Assembly (NCBI RefSeq): GCF_900142035.1
Contig: NZ_FQZI01000001.1
Span: forward strand, 868,001-932,000
Reading direction: 5' to 3'
Length of the DNA stretch: 64,000 nt
Origin: Flavobacterium terrae
Lineage (GTDB): Bacteria > Bacteroidota > Bacteroidia > Flavobacteriales > Flavobacteriaceae
The translations under genes were made by a program, and so were the position numbers. The notes under the pieces are model-generated. The model made no database searches. It was not told the origin of the DNA and saw nothing but the letters and a program-made list of their open reading frames with translations. Shown in pieces: positions 35,363-45,099 of the stretch; position 1 is the first letter of the stretch; each line of letters starts with the position of its first letter.

Positions 35363-37948
35363 ATGAATTCAATGATGATTTACATGCCAATTGTTATGGC
35401 ATTAATTGGATTAGCCTTTATGGCTGCCAAAAGAGCTTGGGTGCTTAAGCAAGATGCTGGTGATGGAAAGATGAAAGAAATTTCAGATTACATTTACGAG
35501 GGAGCTTTAGCTTTCCTAAAAGCAGAATATAGATTACTTACTTTTTTCGTTCTTGGAGCGAGTTTAGTTTTAGCAGGAGTTACTTTTCTTCCGGGTGTTA
35601 AAACACATATGTTAATAGTTGTTGCGTTTATTTTTGGAGCCTTTTTTTCTGCTCTAGCTGGAAATATGGGAATGAAGATTGCAACAAAAACTAATGTTCG
35701 TACTACTCAAGCTGCAAGAACTAGTTTACCACAAGCTTTAAAAGTTTCTTTTGGTGGAGGTACTGTTATGGGATTGGGTGTTGCTGGTTTAGCGGTACTT
35801 GGTCTAACAGCTTTCTTTATTGTTTTCTTTAATTATTTCATGAAAGGAGCTTGGACATCAACAGAGGATATGACAGTTGTTTTAGAAACATTAGCTGGAT
35901 TTTCTTTAGGAGCTGAGTCAATTGCATTGTTTGCTCGTGTTGGTGGGGGTATTTATACTAAAGCTGCAGATGTTGGTGCCGATTTAGTAGGTAAAGTAGA
36001 AGCGGGAATTCCTGAAGATGATCCTCGTAATCCTGCAACAATTGCAGATAACGTGGGTGATAATGTTGGAGATGTAGCAGGTATGGGAGCCGATTTGTTT
36101 GGTTCATACGTAGCAACAGTTTTAGCAGCAATGGTACTTGGTAATTATGTTATCAAGGATATGGGAGGAGCTATTCAAGATCAGTTTAATGGTATTGGCC
36201 CAATCTTGTTGCCAATGGCAATTGCAGGTTTTGGAATTTTATTCTCGATAGTAGGAACAATGTTGGTTAAAATCACAAGTGATTCTGCTAAAGAAGCTGA
36301 AGTTCAAAAAGCATTAAATATTGGAAACTGGGTTTCTATTGCTTTAACTGCAATTTCTTGTTTCTTTTTAGTACAACACATGTTGCCAGAAGTAATGACA
36401 ATGGAATTCTTTGGTGAAGGAGCTCAAAAAATCTCATCAATGAGAGTGTTTTATGCAACTTTAATAGGATTATTTGTTGGTGGTGCAATTTCATCAGTAA
36501 CCGAATATTACACAGGATTAGGAACAAAACCAGTATTAGCAATTGTTCAAAAATCATCAACAGGTGCTGGAACAAATGTAATCGCAGGTTTAGCAACAGG
36601 TATGATTTCAACTTTTCCAACGGTTTTATTATTTGGAGCAGCGATATGGTCAACATATGCTTTAGCTGGATTTTACGGTGTAGCTTTAGCAGCATCAGCA
36701 ATGATGGCAACAACAGCTATGCAGTTAGCGATTGATGCTTTTGGACCTATTTCTGATAACGCAGGTGGTATTGCTGAGATGAGCGAATTACCTAAAGAAG
36801 TTAGAACACGTACAGATATTTTAGATTCTGTAGGAAATACAACTGCTGCCACAGGAAAAGGTTTTGCTATTGCTTCGGCAGCACTAACATCATTAGCTTT
36901 ATTCGCTGCTTATGTTACATTTACTGGAATTGATGGAATTAATATTTTCAAAGCGCCAGTATTAGCAATGTTGTTCATTGGGGGAATGATTCCAGTGGTT
37001 TTCTCTGCTTTAGCAATGAATTCAGTTGGAAAAGCTGCAATGGATATGGTATATGAGGTACGTCGCCAGTTTAAAGAAATCCCTGGTATTATGGAAGGAA
37101 CAGGTCGTCCTGAATATGGTAAATGTGTGGAGATTTCTACAAAAGCAGCATTACGTGAAATGATGTTGCCAGGTATTTTAACTATTGGTTTTCCAATCGC
37201 TATTGTTTTATTAGGTAAACTAGTTTATGGAAGCAATAACCAATTAATTGCAGAAATGCTTGGTGGTTATATGGCGGGTGTAACTGTTTCTGGTGTGCTT
37301 TGGGCTGTGTTTCAAAATAATGCAGGTGGTGCTTGGGATAATGCAAAAAAATCATTTGAGGCTGGTGTAATGATCAATGGTGAAATGACTTATAAAGGGT
37401 CAGACGCTCATAAAGCTGCAGTAACAGGTGATACTGTTGGTGATCCATTCAAAGATACATCAGGGCCATCTATGAATATTTTAATTAAATTAACTTGTTT
37501 AATTGGTTTAGTAATTGCTCCTGTTTTAGGAAGTGGTGCTCATGATGCCGAGTCTGGAGCTTCATGTTGTGCAAAAACAGAGAAGTGTGAGATGAAGCAT
37601 TCAACCAAATGTGATATGTCTAAATTAAGCGCAATATCTAAAGAGGAATGTGCTAAAATGTGTGACGAAATGGGTTGTTCTGCAGAAGAAAAAGAAATGT
37701 GTATGGCACATTTTGATGAAAATGGTAAGTTTAAAGCTATTGACGGATGTAAAATGGAATGTTGTGCTAAGCCTATGACTAAAGAAATCAAAAAAGAAGT
37801 TTCTGTAAAAAAAGAAATGGTTGATGGAAAAGTTAAGGCTACTGTTACAACGGTTACAACTGAGAATGGAAAAACAAGTGAAGCTACCGAAGTGATTGAA
37901 GGAACTGAGGCAGAGGTTCAAGCAAAACTTGATGCTTTAAAAAAGTAA
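35363..37948 (+). CDS. hppA: membrane-bound ion-translocating pyrophosphatase with Cys-rich C-terminal extension
   Basis: Residues 1 to about 726 form a canonical 16-helix H+/Na+-PPase: [56 protein letters not shown], and [20 protein letters not shown] near the end. It pumps ions out of the cytoplasm using PPi. The [10 protein letters not shown] segment has Ala rather than Lys, suggesting the K+-dependent subtype; H+ versus Na+ specificity is not decided here. Unusually, a tail of about 135 residues (727-861) follows the last helix. It contains 11 Cys within about 70 residues ([30 protein letters not shown]) and then a Lys/Thr/Glu-rich stretch. The tail has the look of a metal-binding segment. 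Confidence 0.95.
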   Translation: MNSMMIYMPIVMALIGLAFMAAKRAWVLKQDAGDGKMKEISDYIYEGALAFLKAEYRLLTFFVLGASLVLAGVTFLPGVKTHMLIVVAFIFGAFFSALAGNMGMKIATKTNVRTTQAARTSLPQALKVSFGGGTVMGLGVAGLAVLGLTAFFIVFFNYFMKGAWTSTEDMTVVLETLAGFSLGAESIALFARVGGGIYTKAADVGADLVGKVEAGIPEDDPRNPATIADNVGDNVGDVAGMGADLFGSYVATVLAAMVLGNYVIKDMGGAIQDQFNGIGPILLPMAIAGFGILFSIVGTMLVKITSDSAKEAEVQKALNIGNWVSIALTAISCFFLVQHMLPEVMTMEFFGEGAQKISSMRVFYATLIGLFVGGAISSVTEYYTGLGTKPVLAIVQKSSTGAGTNVIAGLATGMISTFPTVLLFGAAIWSTYALAGFYGVALAASAMMATTAMQLAIDAFGPISDNAGGIAEMSELPKEVRTRTDILDSVGNTTAATGKGFAIASAALTSLALFAAYVTFTGIDGINIFKAPVLAMLFIGGMIPVVFSALAMNSVGKAAMDMVYEVRRQFKEIPGIMEGTGRPEYGKCVEISTKAALREMMLPGILTIGFPIAIVLLGKLVYGSNNQLIAEMLGGYMAGVTVSGVLWAVFQNNAGGAWDNAKKSFEAGVMINGEMTYKGSDAHKAAVTGDTVGDPFKDTSGPSMNILIKLTCLIGLVIAPVLGSGAHDAESGASCCAKTEKCEMKHSTKCDMSKLSAISKEECAKMCDEMGCSAEEKEMCMAHFDENGKFKAIDGCKMECCAKPMTKEIKKEVSVKKEMVDGKVKATVTTVTTENGKTSEATEVIEGTEAEVQAKLDALKK

Positions 37949-37960
37949 ATAAATAAAAAA

Positions 37961-37983
37961 AGCTCCCAATTGGGAGCTTTTTT
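37961..37983. terminator. bidirectional terminator between hppA and the dNK gene
   Basis: A perfect palindrome AGCTCCCAATTGGGAGCT with A run before and T run after separates the convergent genes. Confidence 0.9.
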
Positions 37984-37987
37984 AATA

Positions 37988-38602
37988 TTAGAATAATCCG
38001 TTTATTTCTGCATCAATTCTATTTATTATCATACCTAGATCTTCTGGGTTGTCTACAAAGTTGATATTGTCCACATCAATAATTAAAAGCTTTCCTTTAT
38101 TGTAAGTTTGAATCCAAGCTTCGTAGCGCTCATTAAGTCTGCTTAGGTAATCAATAGATATAGTGTTTTCATATTCACGACCACGTTTGTGAATTTGACC
38201 TACTAGATTAGGAATAGAACTTCTTAAATAAATTAGCAAATCAGGAGGACCAACAAGGTTTTCCATTAGCTCAAATAGCGAAGCATAATTTTCAAAATCT
38301 CGATTACTCATTAAGCCCATGGCGTGTAAGTTAGGAGCAAAAATATGAGCATCTTCATAGATAGTTCTGTCCTGAATTATTTTTTTGCCACTTTCTCTGA
38401 TTTTTAAAATTTGGCGAAAACGACTATTTAAAAAGTAAATTTGAAGGTTAAAACTCCATCTATCCATTGAGTGGTAAAAGTCATCTAGGTAAGGGTTTTC
38501 ATCTACATCCTCAAAATGTGGTTCCCATTTAAAATGCTTCGATAAAAGTCTTGTCAAGGTTGTTTTTCCTGCTCCTATATTTCCTGCTATTGCTATATGC
38601 AT
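37988..38602 (-). CDS. deoxynucleoside kinase
   Basis: The 204-residue protein shows the P-loop GNIGAGKTT (residues 7-15), the substrate loop HFEDVDENPYLDDFY, FLNSRF, the ERS-like QDRTIYEDAHIFAPN motif (DR dyad), and the LID region VGQIHKRGREYE. It phosphorylates deoxynucleosides for the salvage of DNA precursors. The base preference cannot be read reliably. It overlaps the preceding secreted-protein gene by one base. Confidence 0.93.
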   Translation of the reverse strand: MHIAIAGNIGAGKTTLTRLLSKHFKWEPHFEDVDENPYLDDFYHSMDRWSFNLQIYFLNSRFRQILKIRESGKKIIQDRTIYEDAHIFAPNLHAMGLMSNRDFENYASLFELMENLVGPPDLLIYLRSSIPNLVGQIHKRGREYENTISIDYLSRLNERYEAWIQTYNKGKLLIIDVDNINFVDNPEDLGMIINRIDAEINGLF

Positions 38603-39390
38603 TACGGTAAATTAATTTTATAATTGGTAATTCCTTCGGTGGTAAAAATAGCTAAATTTTGGTTTTTGTACTCAAAACTTTTGAAGCTTTTTTCAATATT
38701 GTCAACAGGAATTAATTTATCGTTTTCTAAATTCAAAAAAGTAAGTTTTTCCTTATTTTTCAACAGAATGAGTTTATCATCTGAAATAAATACCGTTTCA
38801 AATTCGGGAAGTTTTTTTATGAATTTCTTCTTTCCAAAAATGTCGCAACTATAAAAGTTGTTGTCTTGATCAATCCAGTAAAAATAATTAAAATCTGAAC
38901 TGTAATTTTTAATTCCTTTTTCGAAAACAAGACCAATGGTTTGATAAGTGTTTTTGGTATAACTAAATAAACCTAGTTGCTGAGTCACTGAATTAAAAAC
39001 CCAAAGATTGTTTTGTGATGCACTTCCAATGCCCGAGGCTATTATGTTATTATTAGTTTCAGAAAAATTTAGTTTTTGTACTTCATTGAGTTGGCTATCG
39101 AGAGCAATTACCGTATTAAAACTTTCATAGAATAAAATAACTCTCAAAGGATTTTGAATGTCTACTTTGGTGATTTTTCCTAATGAAGGATTTTTATATT
39201 GTAAAAACTCTGCTTTTTTCTTTTTGAAAAGAATGTTGTTTTTTATAAAGTATTGGAAACCCATAGAATCTTCTCCAATGTATTCATCTGCCTGAATAAA
39301 TTGCTTGCTCATTTGTGAAGCCACTGGATTAGCGTATTGAGCATTTACAAATGAGGAGAATAATAATAGAATAAATGCTAATTTTTTCAT
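38602..39390 (-). CDS. secreted hypothetical protein, possible beta-propeller-like repeats
   Basis: The 262-residue protein has a signal peptide (MKKLAFILLLFSSFVNAQ). No catalytic motif was recognised. The body has repeating short beta-type units, e.g. NNLWVFNSVTQQLGLFSYT, FNYFYWIDQDNNFYSCDIFGKK and DDKLILLKNKEKLTFLNLENDK, reminiscent of WD/PQQ-like blades. It is coupled by a one-base overlap to the kinase gene. The function is unknown. Confidence 0.7.
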   Translation of the reverse strand: MKKLAFILLLFSSFVNAQYANPVASQMSKQFIQADEYIGEDSMGFQYFIKNNILFKKKKAEFLQYKNPSLGKITKVDIQNPLRVILFYESFNTVIALDSQLNEVQKLNFSETNNNIIASGIGSASQNNLWVFNSVTQQLGLFSYTKNTYQTIGLVFEKGIKNYSSDFNYFYWIDQDNNFYSCDIFGKKKFIKKLPEFETVFISDDKLILLKNKEKLTFLNLENDKLIPVDNIEKSFKSFEYKNQNLAIFTTEGITNYKINLP

Positions 39391-39508
39391 AAAAGCTAAT
39401 TTACAATTAAACTTTTAATCCGTTTCAATGTCTTATTTTTTATTTAACAAACCTTTAGTAACAAAAAACGAATTCATTCGTCATATTTGTTGTATTAAAT
39501 CATTAATC

Positions 39509-40375
39509 ATGAAAAAAATAATTTTTACAATCTCAACAATACTAATTTCTGCTTTTTCTTTTGCACAAGACTTTCAGGGAATGGCGGTTTATGAATCTAA
39601 AACTAGCACAGCAGATTTTAAGAGTAGAATGGAGGAAAACAAAGATATAACTCCAGAAATGAGAAAAATGATTGAAGAAAGGATGAAAAGTGTATTTGAA
39701 AAAACATTTTTCTTGAATTTCGATAAATCGGCTTCAATTTATAAAGAAGAAGAAAAACTTGAAGCTCCCGGAACTCAAGGTGGAGGATTTCGAATGATGG
39801 GATCCATGATGGGAGGTGGAGGTACTCACTACAAAAATATTAAAGAAAAAACCTTTGCTATTGACAAAGAAATGATGGGTAAAGAGTTTTTAATCCAAGA
39901 TACACTACCTAATCTAAAATGGAAGTTGAGTCAGGAAACTAAACAGATTGGTGATTATTTGTGTTTTAAAGCTACTACTACTCAAAAGGCTACAAAATCT
40001 GATTTTAGAAATTTTAGAATGAAAAAAGCTGAGGAAAATAAAGATAAAAAACCAACTACTGATATAATGAAAGAAGGTGAATTACCAAAAGAGATCGAAG
40101 TGGTAGCTTGGTATACTCCAGAAATTCCTGTAAGTACTGGTCCTGAAAATTATCAAGGTCTACCAGGTCTAATTTTAGAAGTAAGTGCTGGTAAGACAAC
40201 TATTTTATGTTCAAAAGTGGTAATGAATGTTAAAGATAAAAAAGAAATAAAAGCTCCTAATAAAGGAAAAGTGGTTACTCAAAAGGAATACGATGAAATT
40301 GTTACCAAAAAAATGGAGGAATTGAGAGAGATGAATCAAGGGAGAGGTGGAATGCAAATGAGAATAGGCGGCTAA
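39509..40375 (+). CDS. GLPGLI family protein
   Basis: I chose the ATG at 39509 because it begins a clear signal peptide (MKKIIFTISTILISAFSFAQ). The longer reading from 39428 adds 27 residues and would run through a CATATTTG promoter-like box. The name-giving GLPGLI segment is present in YQGLPGLILEVSAGKTTI. The rest is rich in Lys/Glu and has a Gly/Met-rich turn (GGGFRMMGSMMGGG). GLPGLI proteins are secreted Bacteroidetes proteins of unknown role, often paired with a TonB-receptor-like gene, as here. The next gene begins 57 bp downstream after a terminator. Confidence 0.9.
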   Translation: MKKIIFTISTILISAFSFAQDFQGMAVYESKTSTADFKSRMEENKDITPEMRKMIEERMKSVFEKTFFLNFDKSASIYKEEEKLEAPGTQGGGFRMMGSMMGGGGTHYKNIKEKTFAIDKEMMGKEFLIQDTLPNLKWKLSQETKQIGDYLCFKATTTQKATKSDFRNFRMKKAEENKDKKPTTDIMKEGELPKEIEVVAWYTPEIPVSTGPENYQGLPGLILEVSAGKTTILCSKVVMNVKDKKEIKAPNKGKVVTQKEYDEIVTKKMEELREMNQGRGGMQMRIGG

Positions 40376-40398
40376 TTTTATAAACTTAACATATTTAG

Positions 40399-40425
40399 GG
40401 AATCTCGTTTGAGATTCCTTTTTTT
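40399..40425 (+). terminator. intercistronic terminator between GLPGLI gene and receptor gene
   Basis: GGAATCTC / GAGATTCC (8 bp, GTTT loop) followed by seven T. It lies just before the receptor start at 40432, so expression of the second gene may rely on read-through or a promoter hidden upstream. Confidence 0.8.
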
Positions 40426-40431
40426 GAAACC

Positions 40432-43131
40432 ATGAAAAACATTACTTTATTTTTTTTATTCATTACAACTTTTTCATTTGCACAAAGCGTAAAATTTGAA
40501 GGCATAGTAAAAGATACCACTGGGGTTGCTTTAGAAATGGCTAATGTTATGGCCGTAAATCAGCAAACAAAAGCTGTCGATTCATACTCTATTACAAATG
40601 ACAAAGGAAGATTCCAGCTTTTCTTGAATCCTAATGCTAGTTATAATGTTAGGTTTACCTTTTTAGGATTAAAAACTAAAAATGTTGCAATTACTACAGG
40701 TACAGAAAATATTACCAGAAATATTACATTAACAAATGACCCAACAGAACTTGCTACAATTGAAGTGGTAAGAGAAATGCCTGTTTCTGTAAAAGGAGAT
40801 ACTATTATTTATAATGCAGACTCTTTTAAAAACGGTACGGAAAGAAAGTTAGAAGATGTGCTTAAAAAATTGCCAGGCGTAGAGGTTAATAAAGACGGTG
40901 AGATTGAAGTTGAAGGGAAAAAGGTTCAAAAAGTAATGGTCGAAGGAAAAGATTTTTTTGATGGTGATACTAAAATTGCAACCAAAAATATTCCTGCTGA
41001 TGCATTAGATAAAATCCAAGTACTTAGAAATTATAATGAAGTAACAAACTTAAAAGGATTAGAGAATAATGAGGAAAGCGTTGCCTTAAACATTAAATTA
41101 AAGGAAGGGAAAAAGAATTTTTGGTTTGGAGATATAACAGCAGGAATCGGTGTTGGCCATAAAGAAGACAGACATTTAATTAACCCAAAATTATTTTATT
41201 ATAACCCAAAGTATAGTATTAATGTAGTTGGTAATTTGAATAATATAGGAGAGTTGCCACTAACTATGCAAGACTATTTTAAATTCACAGGTGGATTTAA
41301 AAACATGATGCGTAAAGGAGGAACTAATTTTAATGTCTCTTCAAATGATTTAGGAATTCTTGGTTTACGAAATAATAGAGCCAAAGATATCGATACTAAA
41401 TTTGGTGCTGCTAACTTTAGTTATAATCCTTCAAAAGCATTAACGATTAGTGGTTTTGGTATTTTTTCTTCAAATGAATCACAAATAGAAACTAATTCAA
41501 TTACAACAGGTTTGCCTAATAATGTTTCAGAAACAAGAAAAGATTTAGCAACACAGAGAACGGATTTAGGATTATTTAAGCTAAGTTCTAGTTATGTTCC
41601 GTCGACTAAGCTTCATTTTGATTATGATGCTTTATTGAAATTATCCGATCAAAAGGAAGCTACATCGGTATTCTCTAATTTGTTAAATGATATATATACA
41701 ACTAAAAAACAACAACCATTATCTTTCAATCAAAATTTAAATTACTATTATACATTAAATGATAAAAATGTTTTTGCTTTTGAAATGCAACATTTGTATC
41801 AAACAGAAGATCCTTTTTACAATGCAAATCTTAAACAAGTACCAGTGTTTGCAAATTTGTTAACTGGATACAATCCTTTTCAAACACGAAACGACATCAC
41901 TCAAAATAGATTCGTTAAAACGTCAAAATTAGATACTAAGTTTGACTACTATTATATGCTTACTGCAAAAAGTAATATAAATATTACTGCAGGTAACACA
42001 TATTCTTATCAAAATTTTGATTCTAGTATTTTTCAAATCTTGAATAATAATGTTCAAAATGATTTGACAGCTCCAGAGAATAATAACGATGTGAATTATA
42101 ATTTCAATGACGTGTTTTTAGGGTTACATTATAAATTTTTGACAGGTAAGTTTACTTTTAATCCAGGCTTTTCAGTACATAATTATCAAACAAATGATGA
42201 GCAATTAGGTGCTTCAAATAAAAACTCTTTTAATCGAATTTTGCCAGATTTTTATGCTTTATGGCAGTTGAAGAAATCAGAAACATTAACCTATAATTTC
42301 TCTCTGGCAAATAACTTTACTGATATAACTAAACTAGCCCAAGGATATGTGTTTTCTAATTACAACAGTCTTTTTAGAGGAAATAGATACTTAGAAAACT
42401 CTTTGTCACAAGTACATTCATTGAGGTATTTTAAATATAACATGTTTAATTTTGAAAATATTTTTGCGAATATAACCTACACAAAACAAGTTGACGCGGT
42501 AAAAAATAGAGCTTTGCTTATAGGTCCAAATAGAGTTTCTTCTGCAGTGAATATTGATTCAAATTTTGCTGATCAATCATTATCCGGTTTAGCAAATTAT
42601 GGTAGATCATTTTTAAGATATTACAAAGCTTCTTTTGGGTTAAGTTTAAATTGGAGTGAATTTAATAATATTAGAGTGGCACAAGATGATTCAGAGTCTT
42701 TTCAAATAACAAAGTCTTTCGCTCAAAACTATAATTTAAAATTTTCTACAAATTTCAAGAAAGCACCTAATGTTGAATTAGCCTACAGTTATTCAGTTAA
42801 TGATAATTTTAGTGATGTTTTTTATACAGATAGTCCATCAGTAAAATTAGAATACTTTTTTTGGGATGCTTTTTCTTTTACTTCAGAGTATAGTTATTTT
42901 AACAACAGGAATAAATCTAATACATCAAAAAATCAATATGACTTTTTAACTGCAAACCTGATGTATCAAAAGAAAGATAGTAGATGGGAATGGAAACTAT
43001 CAGGAACTAATTTATTAAACACTACTTCTTTGAATGATAGTAGCTTTGATCAGTTAGGAGGGCAAAGTAGTTTTTCTGCTTACTCGGTTCAACCGAGATA
43101 TATAATTCTTAGCTTAAAGTATGCACTATAA
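40432..43131 (+). CDS. TonB-dependent receptor-like outer-membrane beta-barrel protein
   Basis: The 899-residue protein has a signal peptide (NITLFFLFITTFSFAQ). A CarboxypepD-reg-like domain follows (VKFEGIVKDTTGVALEMANV). A plug-like domain contains KGDTIIYNADSFKNGTERKLEDVLKKLPGVEV. The barrel is long, with about 20 predicted strands, and ends in a Tyr-rich strand (SVQPRYIILSLKYAL). It belongs to the Bacteroidetes outer membrane beta-barrel family that lacks a full TonB box. It probably works with the GLPGLI protein upstream; the substrate is unknown. Confidence 0.88.
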   Translation: MKNITLFFLFITTFSFAQSVKFEGIVKDTTGVALEMANVMAVNQQTKAVDSYSITNDKGRFQLFLNPNASYNVRFTFLGLKTKNVAITTGTENITRNITLTNDPTELATIEVVREMPVSVKGDTIIYNADSFKNGTERKLEDVLKKLPGVEVNKDGEIEVEGKKVQKVMVEGKDFFDGDTKIATKNIPADALDKIQVLRNYNEVTNLKGLENNEESVALNIKLKEGKKNFWFGDITAGIGVGHKEDRHLINPKLFYYNPKYSINVVGNLNNIGELPLTMQDYFKFTGGFKNMMRKGGTNFNVSSNDLGILGLRNNRAKDIDTKFGAANFSYNPSKALTISGFGIFSSNESQIETNSITTGLPNNVSETRKDLATQRTDLGLFKLSSSYVPSTKLHFDYDALLKLSDQKEATSVFSNLLNDIYTTKKQQPLSFNQNLNYYYTLNDKNVFAFEMQHLYQTEDPFYNANLKQVPVFANLLTGYNPFQTRNDITQNRFVKTSKLDTKFDYYYMLTAKSNINITAGNTYSYQNFDSSIFQILNNNVQNDLTAPENNNDVNYNFNDVFLGLHYKFLTGKFTFNPGFSVHNYQTNDEQLGASNKNSFNRILPDFYALWQLKKSETLTYNFSLANNFTDITKLAQGYVFSNYNSLFRGNRYLENSLSQVHSLRYFKYNMFNFENIFANITYTKQVDAVKNRALLIGPNRVSSAVNIDSNFADQSLSGLANYGRSFLRYYKASFGLSLNWSEFNNIRVAQDDSESFQITKSFAQNYNLKFSTNFKKAPNVELAYSYSVNDNFSDVFYTDSPSVKLEYFFWDAFSFTSEYSYFNNRNKSNTSKNQYDFLTANLMYQKKDSRWEWKLSGTNLLNTTSLNDSSFDQLGGQSSFSAYSVQPRYIILSLKYAL

Positions 43132-43135
43132 AAAA

Positions 43136-43163
43136 AGCCCTGCATTGCGGGGCTTTTTTTCTT
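43136..43163 (+). terminator. terminator downstream of the receptor gene
   Basis: AAGCCCTGCA / TGCGGGGCTT forms a stem with one G-U pair and is followed by seven T. Confidence 0.85.
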
Positions 43164-43297
43164 GTAAAACAAAAAACAAATAATAAATGATTTATTATAG
43201 GTTGTGTTTTTAAATAATCTATAGTTTGTTTAGTTTGAGTTTTGATTTTTTAAGCAAAAATATCTTTTAAAGTGAAACTTAAAAATGAGAAATAAAA
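43164..43297. other. AT-rich intergenic stretch, no gene seen
   Basis: Between the receptor terminator and the metK terminator I see only AT-rich DNA without an ORF or clear secondary structure. Confidence 0.6.
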
Positions 43298-43320
43298 AAA
43301 ACCGACATAAAGCCGGTTTT
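43298..43320 (-). terminator. terminator downstream of metK
   Basis: On the minus strand AAACCGGC / GTCGGTTT forms a stem with one G-U pair, followed by a T run. Confidence 0.8.
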
Positions 43321-43339
43321 AATCGATAAAAATATTTTT

Positions 43340-44590
43340 TTATAAGTTAAAAGAAGCTTTTACTTGATCTACATAATCTAATTTCTCCCATGTAAATAAC
43401 TCTACAGTTACAGTTTTTTCATTACCGTTAGGAGATTTGAAAGTTTTAGTAACAGTTTCTGGTTTACGTCCCATGTGGCCATAAGCAGCTGTTTCACTAT
43501 AGATAGGATTTCTTAACTTTAATCGTTGCTCGATGAAGTAAGGTCTCATGTCAAAAATTTCTTCAACTTTTTTGGCGATTTCGCCATCAGTTAAATTAAG
43601 TTTAGAAGTCCCGTAAGTATTAATGTAAATTCCCATTGGTTTTGCAACTCCAATAGCATAAGATACTTGAACTAAAATCTCATCAGCAACACCAGCCGCA
43701 ACTAAATTTTTAGCTATGTGTCGAGTTGCATAAGCAGCAGAACGGTCTACTTTTGATGGATCTTTTCCTGAAAAAGCTCCACCACCGTGAGCACCTTTTC
43801 CACCATAAGTATCAACAATAATTTTTCTTCCAGTTAAACCAGTATCTCCGTGAGGTCCACCAATTACGAATTTTCCTGTAGGGTTTATGTGGTACTGAAT
43901 TTTATCATTGAATAAATGTGCGTATTGTGGATATTTAGCAATAATTCTAGGAATTAATATCTCGATAATATCTTTTTTGATTTTAGCTAACATTTCTGCT
44001 TCTGGACCAAAATCATCGTGTTGAGTTGAAATTACAATAGCATCGATACGAACCGGTTTGTTATTGTTATCGTATTCTAAAGTTACCTGTGATTTTGCAT
44101 CAGGACGTAAATAGGTGATAGCCGAATTTTCTCTTCTTAAAGCAGCTAATTCTTGCAATAATTTGTGAGATAAATCTAAAGCTAAAGGCATAAAGTCAGT
44201 AGTTTCGTTAGTCGCATAACCAAACATCATTCCTTGGTCACCAGCGCCTTGCTCTTCTTTGCTTGCTCTGTCAACCCCTTGATTAATATCTTGTGATTGC
44301 TCATGAATAGCAGATAAAACACCACATGAGTTAGCTTCAAACATGTATTCGCTCTTTGTGTAACCAATTTTTTTAATTACTTCACGAGCAATGCTTTGTA
44401 CATCAAGATAAGTTTTAGATTTTACCTCTCCAGCTAAAACTACTTGACCTGTAGTTACTAAGGTTTCACAAGCTACTTTAGATTCTGGATCGAAAGCTAA
44501 AAAGTTGTCAATTAACGCATCAGAAATTTGATCAGCTACTTTGTCTGGATGACCTTCACTTACAGATTCTGACGTAAATAAATATGCCAT
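43340..44590 (-). CDS. metK: S-adenosylmethionine synthetase MetK
   Basis: The 416-residue protein has all signature segments: [32 protein letters not shown], the ATP-binding [32 protein letters not shown] and FTWEKLD near the end. It makes SAM from methionine and ATP in the cytosol. The gene is divergent from the methionine attenuator region and has a well-defined promoter and a structured 5' leader of about 130 nt. It is slightly longer than the E. coli enzyme (384). Confidence 0.97.
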   Translation of the reverse strand: MAYLFTSESVSEGHPDKVADQISDALIDNFLAFDPESKVACETLVTTGQVVLAGEVKSKTYLDVQSIAREVIKKIGYTKSEYMFEANSCGVLSAIHEQSQDINQGVDRASKEEQGAGDQGMMFGYATNETTDFMPLALDLSHKLLQELAALRRENSAITYLRPDAKSQVTLEYDNNNKPVRIDAIVISTQHDDFGPEAEMLAKIKKDIIEILIPRIIAKYPQYAHLFNDKIQYHINPTGKFVIGGPHGDTGLTGRKIIVDTYGGKGAHGGGAFSGKDPSKVDRSAAYATRHIAKNLVAAGVADEILVQVSYAIGVAKPMGIYINTYGTSKLNLTDGEIAKKVEEIFDMRPYFIEQRLKLRNPIYSETAAYGHMGRKPETVTKTFKSPNGNEKTVTVELFTWEKLDYVDQVKASFNL

Positions 44591-44636
44591 AATAAAATTA
44601 TTTTTTAATTAATTTTAGTGAAGATAAAAAAAATAA

Positions 44637-44697
44637 GATTGCAGGGAAAGTGCTAAAGGAGTTTTCTGCTTTAGCATTTTTTATTGAGGTTGCAATC
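44637..44697 (-). promoter_or_regulatory. structured element in the metK 5' leader, possible regulatory RNA
   Basis: In the metK transcript an outer 7-bp helix (GATTGCA at 44697-44691 with TGCAATC at 44643-44637) encloses an 8-bp hairpin (TGCTAAAG / CTTTAGCA, 44676-44651). A T-rich run (TTATTTTTTTT) follows the outer helix. The shape could be an attenuator or riboswitch, but I do not recognise SAM-I or SAM-II elements in it. The inner hairpin followed by a T run also reads as a terminator on the plus strand. Confidence 0.45.
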
Positions 44698-44728
44698 AGT
44701 ACAAATTTTTCCTCACGATTTTCGAGTG

Positions 44729-44758
44729 CAAATGTATGAAACGAAATTGAATTCCAAA
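44729..44758 (-). promoter_or_regulatory. metK: metK promoter (TTTG - 18 bp - TACATTTG)
   Basis: On the minus strand TTTG (44758-44755) and TACATTTG (44736-44729) are 18 bp apart, matching the Bacteroidetes primary sigma consensus. Transcription should start near 44722, giving a leader of about 130 nt. Confidence 0.75.
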
Positions 44759-44863
44759 TTATTCTTAACTTTTTTTTGATAAATTATGAAATATTCAAAT
44801 TTCTAAATACGTAGTATTTAAATATAACTCCAAAAAGAAATTATGTTAAAATTCAATTTTTTG

Positions 44864-44895
44864 TTTGGTCAATTCAGAATTACTTCTAAACTTTG
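44864..44895 (+). promoter_or_regulatory. promoter of the methionine leader/operon
   Basis: TTTG at 44864-44867, a 20-bp spacer and AAACTTTG at 44888-44895 (one mismatch to TAnnTTTG). Transcription would start close to or just before the first leader ORF at 44906. Confidence 0.5.
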
Positions 44896-44905
44896 CAACA
44901 TCAAA

Positions 44906-44989
44906 ATGAAAAAAATAATGAATTCAATTAAGCGATATATGTGTATTACAATGTGTGGAAATATTCTGCAGAGGGACACTGTTGCTTAA
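44906..44989 (+). CDS. leader peptide 1 of the methionine operon (Met/Cys codons)
   Basis: A 27-residue ORF with a cluster of sulfur amino acid codons (YMCITMCG: Met12, Cys13, Met16, Cys17) and ending ILQRDTVA. A Rho-independent terminator lies 30 bp downstream. The leader segment TGCAGAGG at 44967-44974 is identical to the 3' arm of the terminator and so can pair with its 5' arm (CCTCTGCA 45021-45028), giving an antiterminator. Ribosome stalling at Met/Cys codons would leave this segment free. The peptide itself probably has no other function. Confidence 0.72.
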   Translation: MKKIMNSIKRYMCITMCGNILQRDTVA

Positions 44990-45018
44990 TTTTGAATGAA
45001 TCAAAAATATAAAGCTAA

Positions 45019-45046
45019 AGCCTCTGCAATTGCAGAGGCTTTTTTT
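45019..45046 (+). terminator. attenuator terminator 1
   Basis: A perfect 22-bp palindrome from AGCCTCTGCAA to TTGCAGAGGCT, followed by seven T. It comes after leader peptide 1 and before leader peptide 2. Confidence 0.85.
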
Positions 45047-45099
45047 ATAACACTAAATCCAACGAAACTTAAATTTTAAATAATCAGATTATAATAAAA

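Noticed and set aside
36336..36713. 125-codon minus-strand ORF inside hppA
   Set aside because: A Leu-rich shadow frame of a membrane protein gene; the plus-strand frame has every pyrophosphatase motif.
37625..37921. 98-codon minus-strand ORF opposite the Cys-rich tail of hppA
   Set aside because: Considered because the tail is unusual. The antisense frame is Phe/His-rich low complexity, and the plus frame is continuous with hppA and ends at a terminator.
39428..39508. 27-residue N-terminal extension of the GLPGLI protein
   Set aside because: It would bury the signal peptide; the internal ATG directly precedes the hydrophobic signal.
44637..44697. metK leader as SAM-II or SAM-I riboswitch
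   Set aside because: I looked for the SAM-I core seen at 51237 and for a SAM-II-like P1 loop and pseudoknot and could not place either, so it was left as an unnamed structure.
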